The notes under the pieces are model-generated. The model was not told the DNA's origin, did no database searches, and was given only the letters and a program-made list of their open reading frames with translations. From NCBI GenBank assembly GCA_015056885.1, contig SVFL01000003.1:1-64000 (forward strand): 64,000 bases of DNA, written 5' to 3'. Source of the DNA: Lachnospiraceae bacterium (GTDB lineage Bacteria > Bacillota > Clostridia > Lachnospirales > Lachnospiraceae). Position 1 is the stretch's first letter. The number at the start of each line of letters is the position of its first letter. Positions 8,058-16,941 of the stretch are shown here, one piece after another. A program made the translations under genes and the position numbers.

Positions 8058-8966
8058 ATGAACAGAGGACAGCGAACTGGAAAACAAATAATGACAAAGC
8101 AAAAAGCCGTTAAAGGCTTTTTGCTTTTGATATGCCTGCTGATTACGGTAGGCATATTGTGCATTCATAAGGATATACCTTTAGGAATGGTGGCATATGC
8201 GGCGGAAAACGGTGGATTAACCGGCGACACAACGCAGTCCACCATTATTAATCCTGCGGGGACGGCTCAGACGCCGGAAGAACTTAATCAGCTCAATACG
8301 GTAAATACGGTGACATTGACAGTCAATGAAGACAATGGCAGTTTGAATGGCTCGCTTCGTATTTTGCTGACATTGACATTCATTTCTTTGATACCGATTC
8401 TGGTAGTGATGATGACTTCTTTTACAAGAATCATCATTGTTCTTCATTTTACCAGAGCTGCGCTTAATACCCAGACAGCGCCGCCTAATCAGATTCTTAT
8501 CGGATTGGCTTTGATTCTCACATTTTTTATTATGGAGCCTACCTTTAATGAAATTAATGAACAGGCAATAAAGCCCTTTAATGAGGGGATAATTACGCAG
8601 GAAGAGGCGTTGGAGCTTGCCATGGAGCCGCTGAGAGAGTTTATGTATCCCCAAACACAGCTTAAGGATGTGGAACTTTTTATGGACATATCCGGGCAGG
8701 AGTGGGATGGTAAGCTGGAAAGCATACCTGATTCGGTTCTGGTGCCAAGCTTTATGATAAGTGAACTTCGGACGGCATTCTGGATAGGATTTATGATATA
8801 TATTCCTTTTATTGTGATAGATATGGTTGTGGCATCCACGCTTATGAGTATGGGTATGATGATGTTGCCGCCTACCACAATTTCCATGCCGTTTAAGATT
8901 CTGCTGTTTGTAATGGCTGACGGATGGGCACTCATTATTGGTCAGCTTGTTCAGACCTTTTACTGA
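8058..8966 (+). CDS. fliP: Flagellar export gate protein FliP
   Basis: FliP is the main pore-forming subunit of the flagellar type III export gate. A cleavable signal peptide is seen (about 12-48, core GFLLLICLLITVGILCI). Four gate helices follow, with the family signatures MMTSFTRIIIVLHFTRAAL (about 114-132), LILTFFIMEPTFNEIN and PFIVIDMVVASTLMSMGMMM. The start at 8058 is two bases after the fliO stop with AAAGGAC upstream; an in-frame ATG at 8091 would still keep the signal peptide. A terminator-like hairpin lies inside the signal-peptide codons. Confidence 0.95.
   Translation: MNRGQRTGKQIMTKQKAVKGFLLLICLLITVGILCIHKDIPLGMVAYAAENGGLTGDTTQSTIINPAGTAQTPEELNQLNTVNTVTLTVNEDNGSLNGSLRILLTLTFISLIPILVVMMTSFTRIIIVLHFTRAALNTQTAPPNQILIGLALILTFFIMEPTFNEINEQAIKPFNEGIITQEEALELAMEPLREFMYPQTQLKDVELFMDISGQEWDGKLESIPDSVLVPSFMISELRTAFWIGFMIYIPFIVIDMVVASTLMSMGMMMLPPTTISMPFKILLFVMADGWALIIGQLVQTFY
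8098..8128 (+). other. Terminator-shaped hairpin inside the start of fliP
   Basis: AGCAAAAAGCC (8098-8108) and GGCTTTTTGCT (8115-8125) pair perfectly over 11 bp around a 6-nt loop and are followed by TTT. The shape is that of an intrinsic terminator, but it lies in the fliP coding frame, about 40 nt after the start codon. Confidence 0.6.
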
Positions 8967-8980
8967 TAGGAGGATGACAA

Positions 8981-9253
8981 ATGACAGTAGATGCAGTAGT
9001 AGAGATTGCCAACAATGCGTTGTTTCTGATTATTAAAGTTTCGCTGCCGATACTTTTGGTATCATTGTGTGTTGGTCTGATTGTCAGTATTTTTCAGACT
9101 GCCACATCCATTCAGGAACAGACGTTGACCTTTGTGCCTAAGATTGTCTGTGTATTTCTGGCGTTGGCGATTGTAGGAGGCTGGATGATGACGCAGATGG
9201 TGGAATTTACCACACAGTTGTGGAGCAATTTCAGTCTTTATATTCACAGGTAG
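8981..9253 (+). CDS. fliQ: Flagellar export gate protein FliQ
   Basis: FliQ wraps the FliP/FliR core of the export gate as a two-helix hairpin. The 90-residue protein has two membrane segments (about 15-38 and 50-75). The family signature is SLCVGLIVSIFQTATSIQEQTLTFVPK (read here as two overlapping parts, about 27-53). TAGGAGGATGACAA before the ATG is a good ribosome site. It lies between fliP and fliR in the invariant export-gate order. Confidence 0.95.
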   Translation: MTVDAVVEIANNALFLIIKVSLPILLVSLCVGLIVSIFQTATSIQEQTLTFVPKIVCVFLALAIVGGWMMTQMVEFTTQLWSNFSLYIHR

Positions 9254-9275
9254 AGAACGGAAGGGAAGGAAATTC

Positions 9276-10061
9276 ATGATTGATTTATCCTTTTCCATGA
9301 ATGATTTAGAATATTTCCTGCTGATTTTAGTGAGAGTTTCCTGTTTTATTCATATTTCTCCTTTTTTCAGTATGAGAAATACACCGGCAAGAGTGAGAGT
9401 CGCTCTAAGTATTTTTGTTGCGTTGCTCCTATATCAGGCGGTGACGCCTGCACAGGCTCTGGTGTATGATACGGAGATGGAATATGCCATATTGGTGATA
9501 AAAGAAGCTATTGCAGGTCTGGTGATTGGTTTTGGTGCCAATATTTGTATGTCTATTCTCAATTTCGCCGGTGCTGTGGCAGATATGGAGACCGGATTAT
9601 CCATGGCACAGCTAATGGATCCAAACAGCATGCAGCAGACCAGTCTGACGGGTGTGTTTTATCAATATACATTCACTATGATGCTGATTGCATCGGGAAT
9701 GTACAGATATCTTTTAGGGGCTCTTGCAGACACCTTTGTGTTGATTCCGGTAGGTGGAATTGTCTTTCACAGAGATGCTATGTTGGAGACAATTATTCGT
9801 TTTCTGAGTGACTATATTGTTATAGGTTTTCGAATTGTGCTGCCCATCTTTTGTGTAATTTTATTGTTGAATGCCATTTTAGGTGTGTTGGCTAAGGTTT
9901 CCCCCCAGATGAATATGTTTGCGGTGGGAATTCAGCTTAAGATTTTGGTGGGAATGTCAGTTCTTCTGTTAACTGTACAGATGATGCCCGGAGCTGCAGA
10001 GTTTATTTTTACTGAAATGAAGACGGTTATTACATCCTTTGTGGAGGCCATAAGCCCTTAG
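9276..10061 (+). CDS. fliR: Flagellar export gate protein FliR
   Basis: FliR completes the FliP5-FliQ4-FliR1 gate complex. The 261-residue protein is mostly hydrophobic with about six membrane segments, and carries the family stretches ISPFFSMRNTPARVRVALS (about 28-46), GFGANICMSILNFAGAVADM and FAVGIQLKILVGM near the C-terminus. GGAAGGGAAGG precedes the ATG. The next gene, flhB, starts 10 nt after the stop. FliR and FlhB are fused in some clostridia; here they are separate. Confidence 0.95.
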   Translation: MIDLSFSMNDLEYFLLILVRVSCFIHISPFFSMRNTPARVRVALSIFVALLLYQAVTPAQALVYDTEMEYAILVIKEAIAGLVIGFGANICMSILNFAGAVADMETGLSMAQLMDPNSMQQTSLTGVFYQYTFTMMLIASGMYRYLLGALADTFVLIPVGGIVFHRDAMLETIIRFLSDYIVIGFRIVLPIFCVILLLNAILGVLAKVSPQMNMFAVGIQLKILVGMSVLLLTVQMMPGAAEFIFTEMKTVITSFVEAISP

Positions 10062-10071
10062 GAGATAAGTT

Positions 10072-11181
10072 ATGTTGATGGAATATAATCTGCAATTTTT
10101 TGCGGAGGGTCAGGGCGGCGAAAAAACAGAACCCGCTACCGAGAAAAAGTTAAGTGATGCCCGTAAAGAGGGACAGGTTGCTAAGAGTCGTGAGATTGCG
10201 AACGGCCTTGGTTTGTTGGCACTTTTTGTGGTATTGCGTGTCTGGGTCGGAATTATGGGGCAACAGTTTTTGGATGTGTTTGAGAATATCTACGGCCGGA
10301 TTAGTGAGACAGTGGTATTTTGGCGTGGTGGAATGCCCGGGAATGATATCTATCTGGTCTTCCGGGAGATATTGATTCAGGTGGTTATTATCACCGGTCC
10401 CTTGGCGATTGTGGGTGTGATTGTAGCTTTTGTCAGTGATGTGGTTCAGGTAGGATGGAAACCCACAAGTAAGCCGATGCAGCCCAAGTTAAGTAAGATG
10501 AATCCAATCTCCGGATTTAAGAAAATTATTTCTCTGAATTCCTTAGTGGAACTAATAAAATCCATTGCAAAGATTGGCTTGATTGTTTATATATGCTATA
10601 ATTATTTGCAGGACAAGTGGACGCTTTTATTCCTGTTGTATGATATGCCTTTGTTGCAGGCTCTGCAGCTGGTTGCAACCACTGTGACGGATTTGGGCAT
10701 TCGTGTGGCTGCTGTGTATATGATTATTGCTGCGGCAGATTTTATTTATCAGAAGGTAAAATTTGCCCGGGATATGCGAATGACCAAGCAGGAGATTAAG
10801 GACGAATACAAGCAGCAGGAAGGTGATCCTCAGATTAAGGGTAAGATTCGTCAGCGTATGCGAGAAGCCTCTCAGCGTCGTATGATGCAGGATTTGCCGA
10901 AAGCGGACGTGGTTATCACTAACCCTACCCACTATGCGGTAGCAATTAAATATGACCCGGAAGTGGCCGATGCACCGATCGTGCTGGCTAAGGGTGAGGA
11001 TTATATGGCGGCCAAAATCAAGGAGGTTGCCAAAGAGCATAAAATTGAAATTGTTGAGAACAAGCCTTTGGCACGTATGCTTTATGCCAATGTGGAAATT
11101 GGACAGGCCGTGCCGCCGGAGTTGTATCAGGCAGTAGCGGAAGTTCTCGCATTTGTTTATCATTTACAGGGTAAGGTATAG
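10072..11181 (+). CDS. flhB: Flagellar export switch protein FlhB
   Basis: FlhB is the autocleaving substrate-specificity switch of flagellar export. The N-terminus has the standard GEKTEPATEKKLSDARKEGQ (about 16-35). Four membrane segments lie between about 45 and 225. The cytoplasmic domain contains the NPTH self-cleavage motif (284-287, VVITNPTHYAVAIKYDP). Length 369 is normal. The first ATG (10072) follows AGGAGATAAG; an ATG two codons on is also possible. The intact NPTH implies normal hook-to-filament switching. Confidence 0.96.
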   Translation: MLMEYNLQFFAEGQGGEKTEPATEKKLSDARKEGQVAKSREIANGLGLLALFVVLRVWVGIMGQQFLDVFENIYGRISETVVFWRGGMPGNDIYLVFREILIQVVIITGPLAIVGVIVAFVSDVVQVGWKPTSKPMQPKLSKMNPISGFKKIISLNSLVELIKSIAKIGLIVYICYNYLQDKWTLLFLLYDMPLLQALQLVATTVTDLGIRVAAVYMIIAAADFIYQKVKFARDMRMTKQEIKDEYKQQEGDPQIKGKIRQRMREASQRRMMQDLPKADVVITNPTHYAVAIKYDPEVADAPIVLAKGEDYMAAKIKEVAKEHKIEIVENKPLARMLYANVEIGQAVPPELYQAVAEVLAFVYHLQGKV

Positions 11182-11247
11182 CTTGCTTGATTAAAAGAAC
11201 GGTCCGGTATATCCGGTAAAAATACATTGGGAAGGAGGACTTAAGGA

Positions 11248-13293
11248 ATGAGTACAAGGCTGCAAAAGACGGATGCTATAGTTGCAATATATGTTTTGAT
11301 TGCATTTATTATGCTGATTGTACCTCTTCCGGCAGGTCTTCTGGATGTATTTATGGCATTTAATATTGCCATTTCTTTTACCATACTTTTTGCGTGTATG
11401 TTTACCAAAGAAGTATTGGATATGTCTTATTTCCCGACAATCCTGCTCTTTACGACAATTTTTCGTATTGCCATGAATGTTTCTTCTACAAGATTGATTC
11501 TCGTAACAGGAACTTCCGGTAATGTGGTTAAGACCTTCGGTGCTTTCGTAGGCGGAGGAGACTTGATTGTAGGTGCCATTATCTTTATTATTTTGATTTT
11601 GGTGCAGTTTTTGGTAATCAACAAAGGTTCTGAGCGTGTAGCTGAGGTAACCGCAAGATTTACCTTGGACGCAATGCCCGGTAAACAGATGGCGATTGAT
11701 GCAGACTTAAATACCGGAGCCATTGATGACAGGGAAGCGAAAATCAGACGAGATAAGATTCAGCAGGAAGCAAGCTTTTTTGGTTCCATGGATGGTGCAG
11801 TAAAGTATGTTAAGGGAGATGCTGTTGCGGGACTTTTACTTACTGCCATCAATTTGATAGGTGGTATCGCCATGGGTATGCTCAGAGGTGGTATGGAGAT
11901 TGGTGATGCTTTGAATAACTATGGCATTCTTACCATCGGTGATGGTTTGGTGAGCCAGATTCCTTCACTTTTAATCTCTCTTTCCACAGGTATTTTGGTT
12001 ACCAAGGGTGGTAAAGAGGCAGAGTTTGGTTCTGCTATTTTGAAACAGTTGTTTGGTGTACCTAAGGTAATGTATCTTGTAGGAGCGACTTTGGCATTTC
12101 TGGGTGTAGCTACAGAGTTGAATACGATTCTGTTTGTAGGTATGGGAATGCTCTTTGTAGTAGGCGGAAGAATGATAGCAAGCTCTCTGGAGACTGCAGC
12201 TATTGAACAGGCAGTGGATACAGATGAGGTTGCGGCGGAGGAGATTCGACAGCCGGAAAATGTAAACAGTCTGCTTCAGGTAGATCCTATCGAGTTGGAA
12301 TTCGGTTATGGAATTATTCCGCTGGCTGATGTGAATCAGGGTGGTGATTTGCTGGATCGTGTAGTAATGATTCGTAGACAGATTGCACTTGAACTTGGTA
12401 CAGTAGTGCCGATTATCCGTTTGCGCGATAATATCCAGCTAAATCCGAATCAGTACATTATTAAAATCAAAGGTATTCAGGTCAGCGAGGGAGAAATCCT
12501 TTTTGATCATTACATGGCAATGAACCCCGGTTATGTGGAGGAGGAAATCACAGGTATTCCTACTTTTGAGCCGTCCTTCCATTTGCCGGCAATCTGGATT
12601 ACGGAAAGTCAGAGAGAGCGTGCAGAGAGCTTGGGTTATACCGTTGTAGACCCGCCGTCTATCATTGCAACTCATTTGACGGAGATTATTCGTCAGCACA
12701 TTGCAGAGCTTCTTACCAGACAGGATGTGCAGAATCTTGTCAACAATGTCAAAGAAAATCATCCTTCCCTTGTGGAAGAACTGCTCCCCAAGCTGCTTGG
12801 TCTGGGCGAGATTCAGAAGGTTTTGCAGAATCTGTTAAAAGAGGGGATTTCCATCAGAGATTTGCTCTCTATTATGGAGACACTGGCAGATTATGCGCCG
12901 ACTACCAGAGATACGGATATTTTGACAGAGTATGTGCGACAGAGCTTAAAGAGGGCAATTTCTACTAAGTTTTTCATGTCTCATGAGGCGACCAGTGTGG
13001 TAACCCTTGATCCTAAGATAGAACAGGAGATTATGGGAAGTGTGAAGCAGACAGAAAGCGGTGCATTTCTGAATTTGGATCCTGCCCGTGCCCGTGCAAT
13101 TATTGATTCCGTGGGAGCGGAAATGCAGAAATTGGAAAATTTGGGCAAAGCGCCCATTATCATCACTTCACCGATTGTGCGTATTTATTTCAAACGCCTG
13201 ACGGAGGAATATTACAGGGATTTGGTAGTGGTTTCCTACAATGAAGTGGAATCAAATGTTGAATTACAGTCAGTTGGGATGGTGACAGCATAA
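11248..13293 (+). CDS. flhA: Flagellar export ring protein FlhA
   Basis: FlhA forms the nonameric export ring that accepts substrates and couples ion flow. The membrane half (about 1-310) has eight predicted helices and the family signature ARFTLDAMPGKQMAID (136-151). The cytoplasmic half (about 330-681) starts near IELEFGYGIIPLADVNQGG and includes VIRRQIALELG-type and PSLVEELLPKLLGLGEIQKV segments. Length 681 is standard. GGGAAGGAGGAC gives a strong ribosome site. The TAA stop overlaps the flhF ATG by one base. Confidence 0.97.
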   Translation: MSTRLQKTDAIVAIYVLIAFIMLIVPLPAGLLDVFMAFNIAISFTILFACMFTKEVLDMSYFPTILLFTTIFRIAMNVSSTRLILVTGTSGNVVKTFGAFVGGGDLIVGAIIFIILILVQFLVINKGSERVAEVTARFTLDAMPGKQMAIDADLNTGAIDDREAKIRRDKIQQEASFFGSMDGAVKYVKGDAVAGLLLTAINLIGGIAMGMLRGGMEIGDALNNYGILTIGDGLVSQIPSLLISLSTGILVTKGGKEAEFGSAILKQLFGVPKVMYLVGATLAFLGVATELNTILFVGMGMLFVVGGRMIASSLETAAIEQAVDTDEVAAEEIRQPENVNSLLQVDPIELEFGYGIIPLADVNQGGDLLDRVVMIRRQIALELGTVVPIIRLRDNIQLNPNQYIIKIKGIQVSEGEILFDHYMAMNPGYVEEEITGIPTFEPSFHLPAIWITESQRERAESLGYTVVDPPSIIATHLTEIIRQHIAELLTRQDVQNLVNNVKENHPSLVEELLPKLLGLGEIQKVLQNLLKEGISIRDLLSIMETLADYAPTTRDTDILTEYVRQSLKRAISTKFFMSHEATSVVTLDPKIEQEIMGSVKQTESGAFLNLDPARARAIIDSVGAEMQKLENLGKAPIIITSPIVRIYFKRLTEEYYRDLVVVSYNEVESNVELQSVGMVTA

Positions 13294-14534
13294 TGATAAT
13301 CAAGAAATTTATAGGTAAAAGTGAAGCGGAGGCTGTGGAAGCAGCCAAAAAAGAACTTGGAGAAGGCATTGTTATCATGAATGTGAAACAGGTAAAACCC
13401 AAGGGGATTTTTGCTATCTTCAAGTCGAAAAAGACCGAGGTGACTGTTGCATTGGAAGAGGAACCGGTAAGAGTTGCCAAGAAAGAAGAAAATACTGAAA
13501 ATTTGCAGGCCGGTCTGGTGAGTGGTTTGGCAGAAACAGGTAATGATAAAGCTGATAAAAATCATATTTTAAACAAACAGAACAGTATTGAGAAGAAACT
13601 CGACAGCCTTCAGATTTTGCTTGAAAATCAGTTGAAACAGGCTGAGGGTATGGAAACAGAAGAAAAAGAAAATGTGGCAGAGACAGAAGAAAAAGCTGCA
13701 GGAAGTACCAATGAAGAAGCTGCACCGGAAGACGGTGAACAGGAAAAGTTTATCCGGTTGCTTTATAATACCATGATTGAAAATGAAGTTTCTGAGAAAT
13801 ATGCCAATCAGGTGTTGGAGGAAGTAGAAAAGAGTCGCAAGCCCAATATGCCGATGGATTATCTTTTGGCAAATATTTATCAGAAGATGATTCTAAAATT
13901 TGGTAAGTCAGAAGGTATTGTTCCGGCACAAAAAGGACCTAAGCTTGTATTTTTCTTAGGTCCCACAGGTGTGGGGAAGACGACTACCATAGCTAAGCTT
14001 GCCAGTAGTTATGTGGTGGAAGAGAAAAAGAGAGTGGCTATTTTGACAGCGGATACTTATCGTATTGCTGCAGCAGAGCAGTTGCGTACATATGCTCAGA
14101 TACTTGAAGTGCCTTTTCGTGTCGTCTATTCTACAGATGAGATTGCTGAGGCGGTAGATACTTTTAATGACTACGATTATATTTTTGTGGATACTGCAGG
14201 GCATTCTCATCAAAAAGAAGATTTGCTTCAGGAGATGAAGAAAAGTCTTGAAAATATTTCAGCAAAAGCAGAGTATCAGGTATTTTTGGTGCTTAGTGCG
14301 ACAACAAAATACAAAGATTTATTAAAGATTGCTGAGAATTACAAGAATATTACAAAATATCAACTTATTTTTACTAAGCTGGATGAGACTACTACAGTAG
14401 GAAATCTTTTGAACATTAAAATGCATGTGGATACACCGATTGCATATGTTACATGCGGACAAAATGTACCTAATGATATAGAGCAGTTTAATCCTCAGAA
14501 GACGGTTAAACAGCTTTTGGGCGGCAAGGCTTGA
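13293..14534 (+). CDS. flhF: Flagellar placement SRP-type GTPase FlhF
   Basis: FlhF is an SRP-family GTPase that sets flagellar position and number with FlhG. The N-terminal B domain starts MIIKKFIGKSEAEA and is followed by a charged linker to about residue 150. The NG domain covers about 150-413, with P-loop GPTGVGKTTT (223-232), TADTYRIAAAEQLRTYA (251-267), DTAG (299-302) and FTKLDETTTVGNLLN. One oddity is DTAGHSH, where the family usually has DTAGRS; the change is outside the invariant DTAG. It overlaps flhA by one base, so translation is coupled. Confidence 0.95.
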   Translation: MIIKKFIGKSEAEAVEAAKKELGEGIVIMNVKQVKPKGIFAIFKSKKTEVTVALEEEPVRVAKKEENTENLQAGLVSGLAETGNDKADKNHILNKQNSIEKKLDSLQILLENQLKQAEGMETEEKENVAETEEKAAGSTNEEAAPEDGEQEKFIRLLYNTMIENEVSEKYANQVLEEVEKSRKPNMPMDYLLANIYQKMILKFGKSEGIVPAQKGPKLVFFLGPTGVGKTTTIAKLASSYVVEEKKRVAILTADTYRIAAAEQLRTYAQILEVPFRVVYSTDEIAEAVDTFNDYDYIFVDTAGHSHQKEDLLQEMKKSLENISAKAEYQVFLVLSATTKYKDLLKIAENYKNITKYQLIFTKLDETTTVGNLLNIKMHVDTPIAYVTCGQNVPNDIEQFNPQKTVKQLLGGKA

Positions 14535-14562
14535 AATTATGGGCGGATTGAGGAGAGTTTAG

Positions 14563-15432
14563 ATGGATCAGGCAGAACAGTTGCGAATTATAAAAGCAAA
14601 TATGCAGTCACGTCCTCTGGCTAGAGTAATTACTGTCACCAGTGGTAAAGGTGGTGTGGGTAAGTCCAACACGGCAATAAATCTTGCGATTCAATTTCGT
14701 AAGATGGGCAAGAGGGTGATTATTCTTGATGCGGATTTTGGTCTTGCCAATATTGAGATAATGTTTGGGGCTGTTCCCAAGCATAATCTATATGACCTGA
14801 TTTATCAGGGCAAGAACATCAAGGAGATTATTACCTGGGGACCTATGGAGGTTGGCTTTATTTCCGGAGGTTCCGGAATTGCAGGTATGGCAAATCTCAG
14901 CAGAGAGTATTTGACGTATATTATTAATAATCTGGCAGAGTTGGATGCGATTGCAGATATTATTATTGTAGACACCGGAGCAGGCATTTCCGATGCTGTA
15001 TTGGAGTTTTTGGTGGCCAGTGGAGAGATTCTTTTGGTTACAACACCGGAACCTACCTCTATTACGGATTCTTATTCTCTGTTGAAGGCTTTGTACAGAC
15101 ATCCTCGTTTTAAAGAGGAGGACACAAAGGTTAAGATGATTGCCAATCGCGTTAATAAGGATGCAGAGGGAGAAATTTTATTCAATAAGCTGAATGCAGT
15201 AATTACAAGATATTTGAAGATTCCCATGACATATTTGGGATATATTCCCCAGGATGCTCATTTGTCAAGTGCGGTTATGCAGCAGACGCCGGTATCACTA
15301 CAGAATCCGAGCGCTAAGTCTTCCTTGGCTTTTGAAACGATTGCTTGCAGGTTATTGGATAAGGAAGAGGAACAAAGACAGCCAAAGAGAGGGATGGCAG
15401 CATTTTTTTCACATATGATTTCAAGAATATAG
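14563..15432 (+). CDS. flhG: Flagellar number regulator FlhG (YlxH, MinD-like ATPase)
   Basis: FlhG is a MinD/ParA-type ATPase that activates FlhF and docks with the C-ring. It has the deviant Walker A SGKGGVGKSNTAINLA (27-42), the ILDADFGLANIEIM strand (about 54-67) and Walker B IIIVDTGAGIS (about 138-148). The last 20 residues (RGMAAFFSHMISRI) form an amphipathic membrane-targeting helix as in MinD. The DQAEQLR N-terminal segment resembles the FlhF-activating peptide of the family. Length 289 is standard. TTGAGGAGAG precedes the ATG. Confidence 0.95.
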   Translation: MDQAEQLRIIKANMQSRPLARVITVTSGKGGVGKSNTAINLAIQFRKMGKRVIILDADFGLANIEIMFGAVPKHNLYDLIYQGKNIKEIITWGPMEVGFISGGSGIAGMANLSREYLTYIINNLAELDAIADIIIVDTGAGISDAVLEFLVASGEILLVTTPEPTSITDSYSLLKALYRHPRFKEEDTKVKMIANRVNKDAEGEILFNKLNAVITRYLKIPMTYLGYIPQDAHLSSAVMQQTPVSLQNPSAKSSLAFETIACRLLDKEEEQRQPKRGMAAFFSHMISRI

Positions 15433-15441
15433 GAGTTTAAT

Positions 15442-16176
15442 ATGGCGATGCTTTCGAATATTATTTCGTTGGGAGATAAAATTGAGATGCAGGAGATGGA
15501 ACGCAGTATTGTAGCGACTCCTGACCAGCAGAAAAAAGTTTATAACAGTACAGTGTATGATATTTTGTCGGAGGATACACTGGAGATTACCATGCCCATG
15601 GAGCAGACAAAGTTGATTTTGTTGCCGGTTGATCAGGAATATGATTTGGTTTTCTACGGCGCAACCGGATTGTATCAGTGTTTTGCGCGTATTGTTGACA
15701 GGTACAGAACCAATAATGTTTATATTTTGCGGGTGGAACTTACCAGTAATTTAAGAAAATATCAGCGCAGGGAATACTATCGTTTTGCCTGTGCTTTGGA
15801 GATGTGCTCTCGAAATCTGGAAGAGGAAGAACTTCAGGCAATTGAAGAGAAGGCTCCCTATATTTTACAGCCCGGCCTTCCCTTGCGCAGAAGTGTAATT
15901 GTTGATATCAGTGGTGGTGGTTTGCGATTTATGTCCGTGCAGAGATATGAGCCGGGAAGCTTGATTTATTGTAGCTATTATCTTGTAAAAGACGGTCAGC
16001 GGAAACAGTATGAGGTAATCGGACGGGTTTTGGCTGCAAATGAGCTGCAAAACAGACCCGGAACCTTTGAACACAGAGTTCAGTATCACGACATGGATAC
16101 AAATGTCCGGGAGGAGATTATTCGATTTATCTTTGAAGAAGAACGTAAGAGTCGTAAGAAAGACAGATTGAATTAA
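15442..16176 (+). CDS. c-di-GMP-binding flagellar brake protein, YcgR/PilZ type
   Basis: This is a two-domain protein: an N-terminal YcgR-like beta domain (about 5-100) and a C-terminal PilZ domain (about 105-235). Both c-di-GMP-binding motifs are present: RREYYR (RxxxR, 109-114) and VDISGGGLRF (D-x-S-x-x-G, 154-163). Proteins of this type (YpfA/MotI in Bacillus) slow the flagellar stator when c-di-GMP is high. Location between flhG and cheB in the fla/che operon supports a motor role. The ATG follows AGGAGTTT. The precise target (MotA or switch) is inferred. Confidence 0.9.
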   Translation: MAMLSNIISLGDKIEMQEMERSIVATPDQQKKVYNSTVYDILSEDTLEITMPMEQTKLILLPVDQEYDLVFYGATGLYQCFARIVDRYRTNNVYILRVELTSNLRKYQRREYYRFACALEMCSRNLEEEELQAIEEKAPYILQPGLPLRRSVIVDISGGGLRFMSVQRYEPGSLIYCSYYLVKDGQRKQYEVIGRVLAANELQNRPGTFEHRVQYHDMDTNVREEIIRFIFEEERKSRKKDRLN

Positions 16177-16220
16177 TATTGTGCATTTCGTACAACAAAA
16201 CCGAAGGAGTTGACGGCAAA

Positions 16221-16892
16221 ATGGAAAAAAACACAAAAAAAATACTCCGAAACGGCAACTATGCACCTATGAGTAGTGGTAAGTGTGATATAATCAGGGA
16301 AGTAAAAGCAGGGTCTAAGGTTGTAGCAATAGCAAGTTCTACAGGAGGTCCTCATGCACTACATTCGGTGATTCCCGCATTGCCGCAGAATCTGAATGCG
16401 CCGGTTTTGCTGGTACAGCACATGCCCAAAGGATTTACACATTCTCTGGCAGAGAGGCTGAATGAGCTTAGCAGGATTCAGGTTAAGGAAGCGACAGACG
16501 GAGAAGAACTCAGAAAGGGTACGGTCTACATAGCTAAGGGTGGCGTGCATATGAAAGTACATCACAGTACGACCGGAAGATATTATATTCGCTATTCTGA
16601 CGAACCGGTGAGAGATGGTGTTAAACCGAATGCCAATTATATGTATGAATCTTTGGCAGACAGTGGGTTTGAAAGCGTGGTATGTGCAGTGCTGACAGGA
16701 ATGGGAGCTGATGGTACGGACGGGATTTCTGCTTTGCGAGAAACAGACAATACGTATGTGATTGCGCAAAATGAGGAGAGCTGTACAGTGTTTGGCATGC
16801 CGGGCAGCATTGTAAAATCAGGACTTGCAGATATTGTACTTCCTTTAAATCAGATTGCGCAGGAAATCGTCCGTAAAGTGGGCGTGCAATAA
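16221..16892 (+). CDS. CheB-type chemoreceptor methylesterase without a receiver domain
   Basis: This is the catalytic domain of the receptor glutamate methylesterase/deamidase CheB. Active-site residues are Ser40 (IASSTGGPHAL), His67 (LVQHMPKGFT) and Asp164 (LTGMGADGTDG). Only about 32 residues precede it, with no receiver domain, whereas typical CheB is near 350 residues with an N-terminal receiver. It therefore cannot be phosphorylated by CheA in the usual way. The ATG at 16221 follows AAGGAG; an in-frame TTG at 16179 would add 14 residues that show no domain. It sits just before cheA, where full-length cheB normally lies. Confidence 0.9.
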   Translation: MEKNTKKILRNGNYAPMSSGKCDIIREVKAGSKVVAIASSTGGPHALHSVIPALPQNLNAPVLLVQHMPKGFTHSLAERLNELSRIQVKEATDGEELRKGTVYIAKGGVHMKVHHSTTGRYYIRYSDEPVRDGVKPNANYMYESLADSGFESVVCAVLTGMGADGTDGISALRETDNTYVIAQNEESCTVFGMPGSIVKSGLADIVLPLNQIAQEIVRKVGVQ

Positions 16893-16941
16893 ACAGCCTA
16901 AGGCGTCAGAGGAAGCCGTTTAAGGCGGAATGGAGGAGAGT

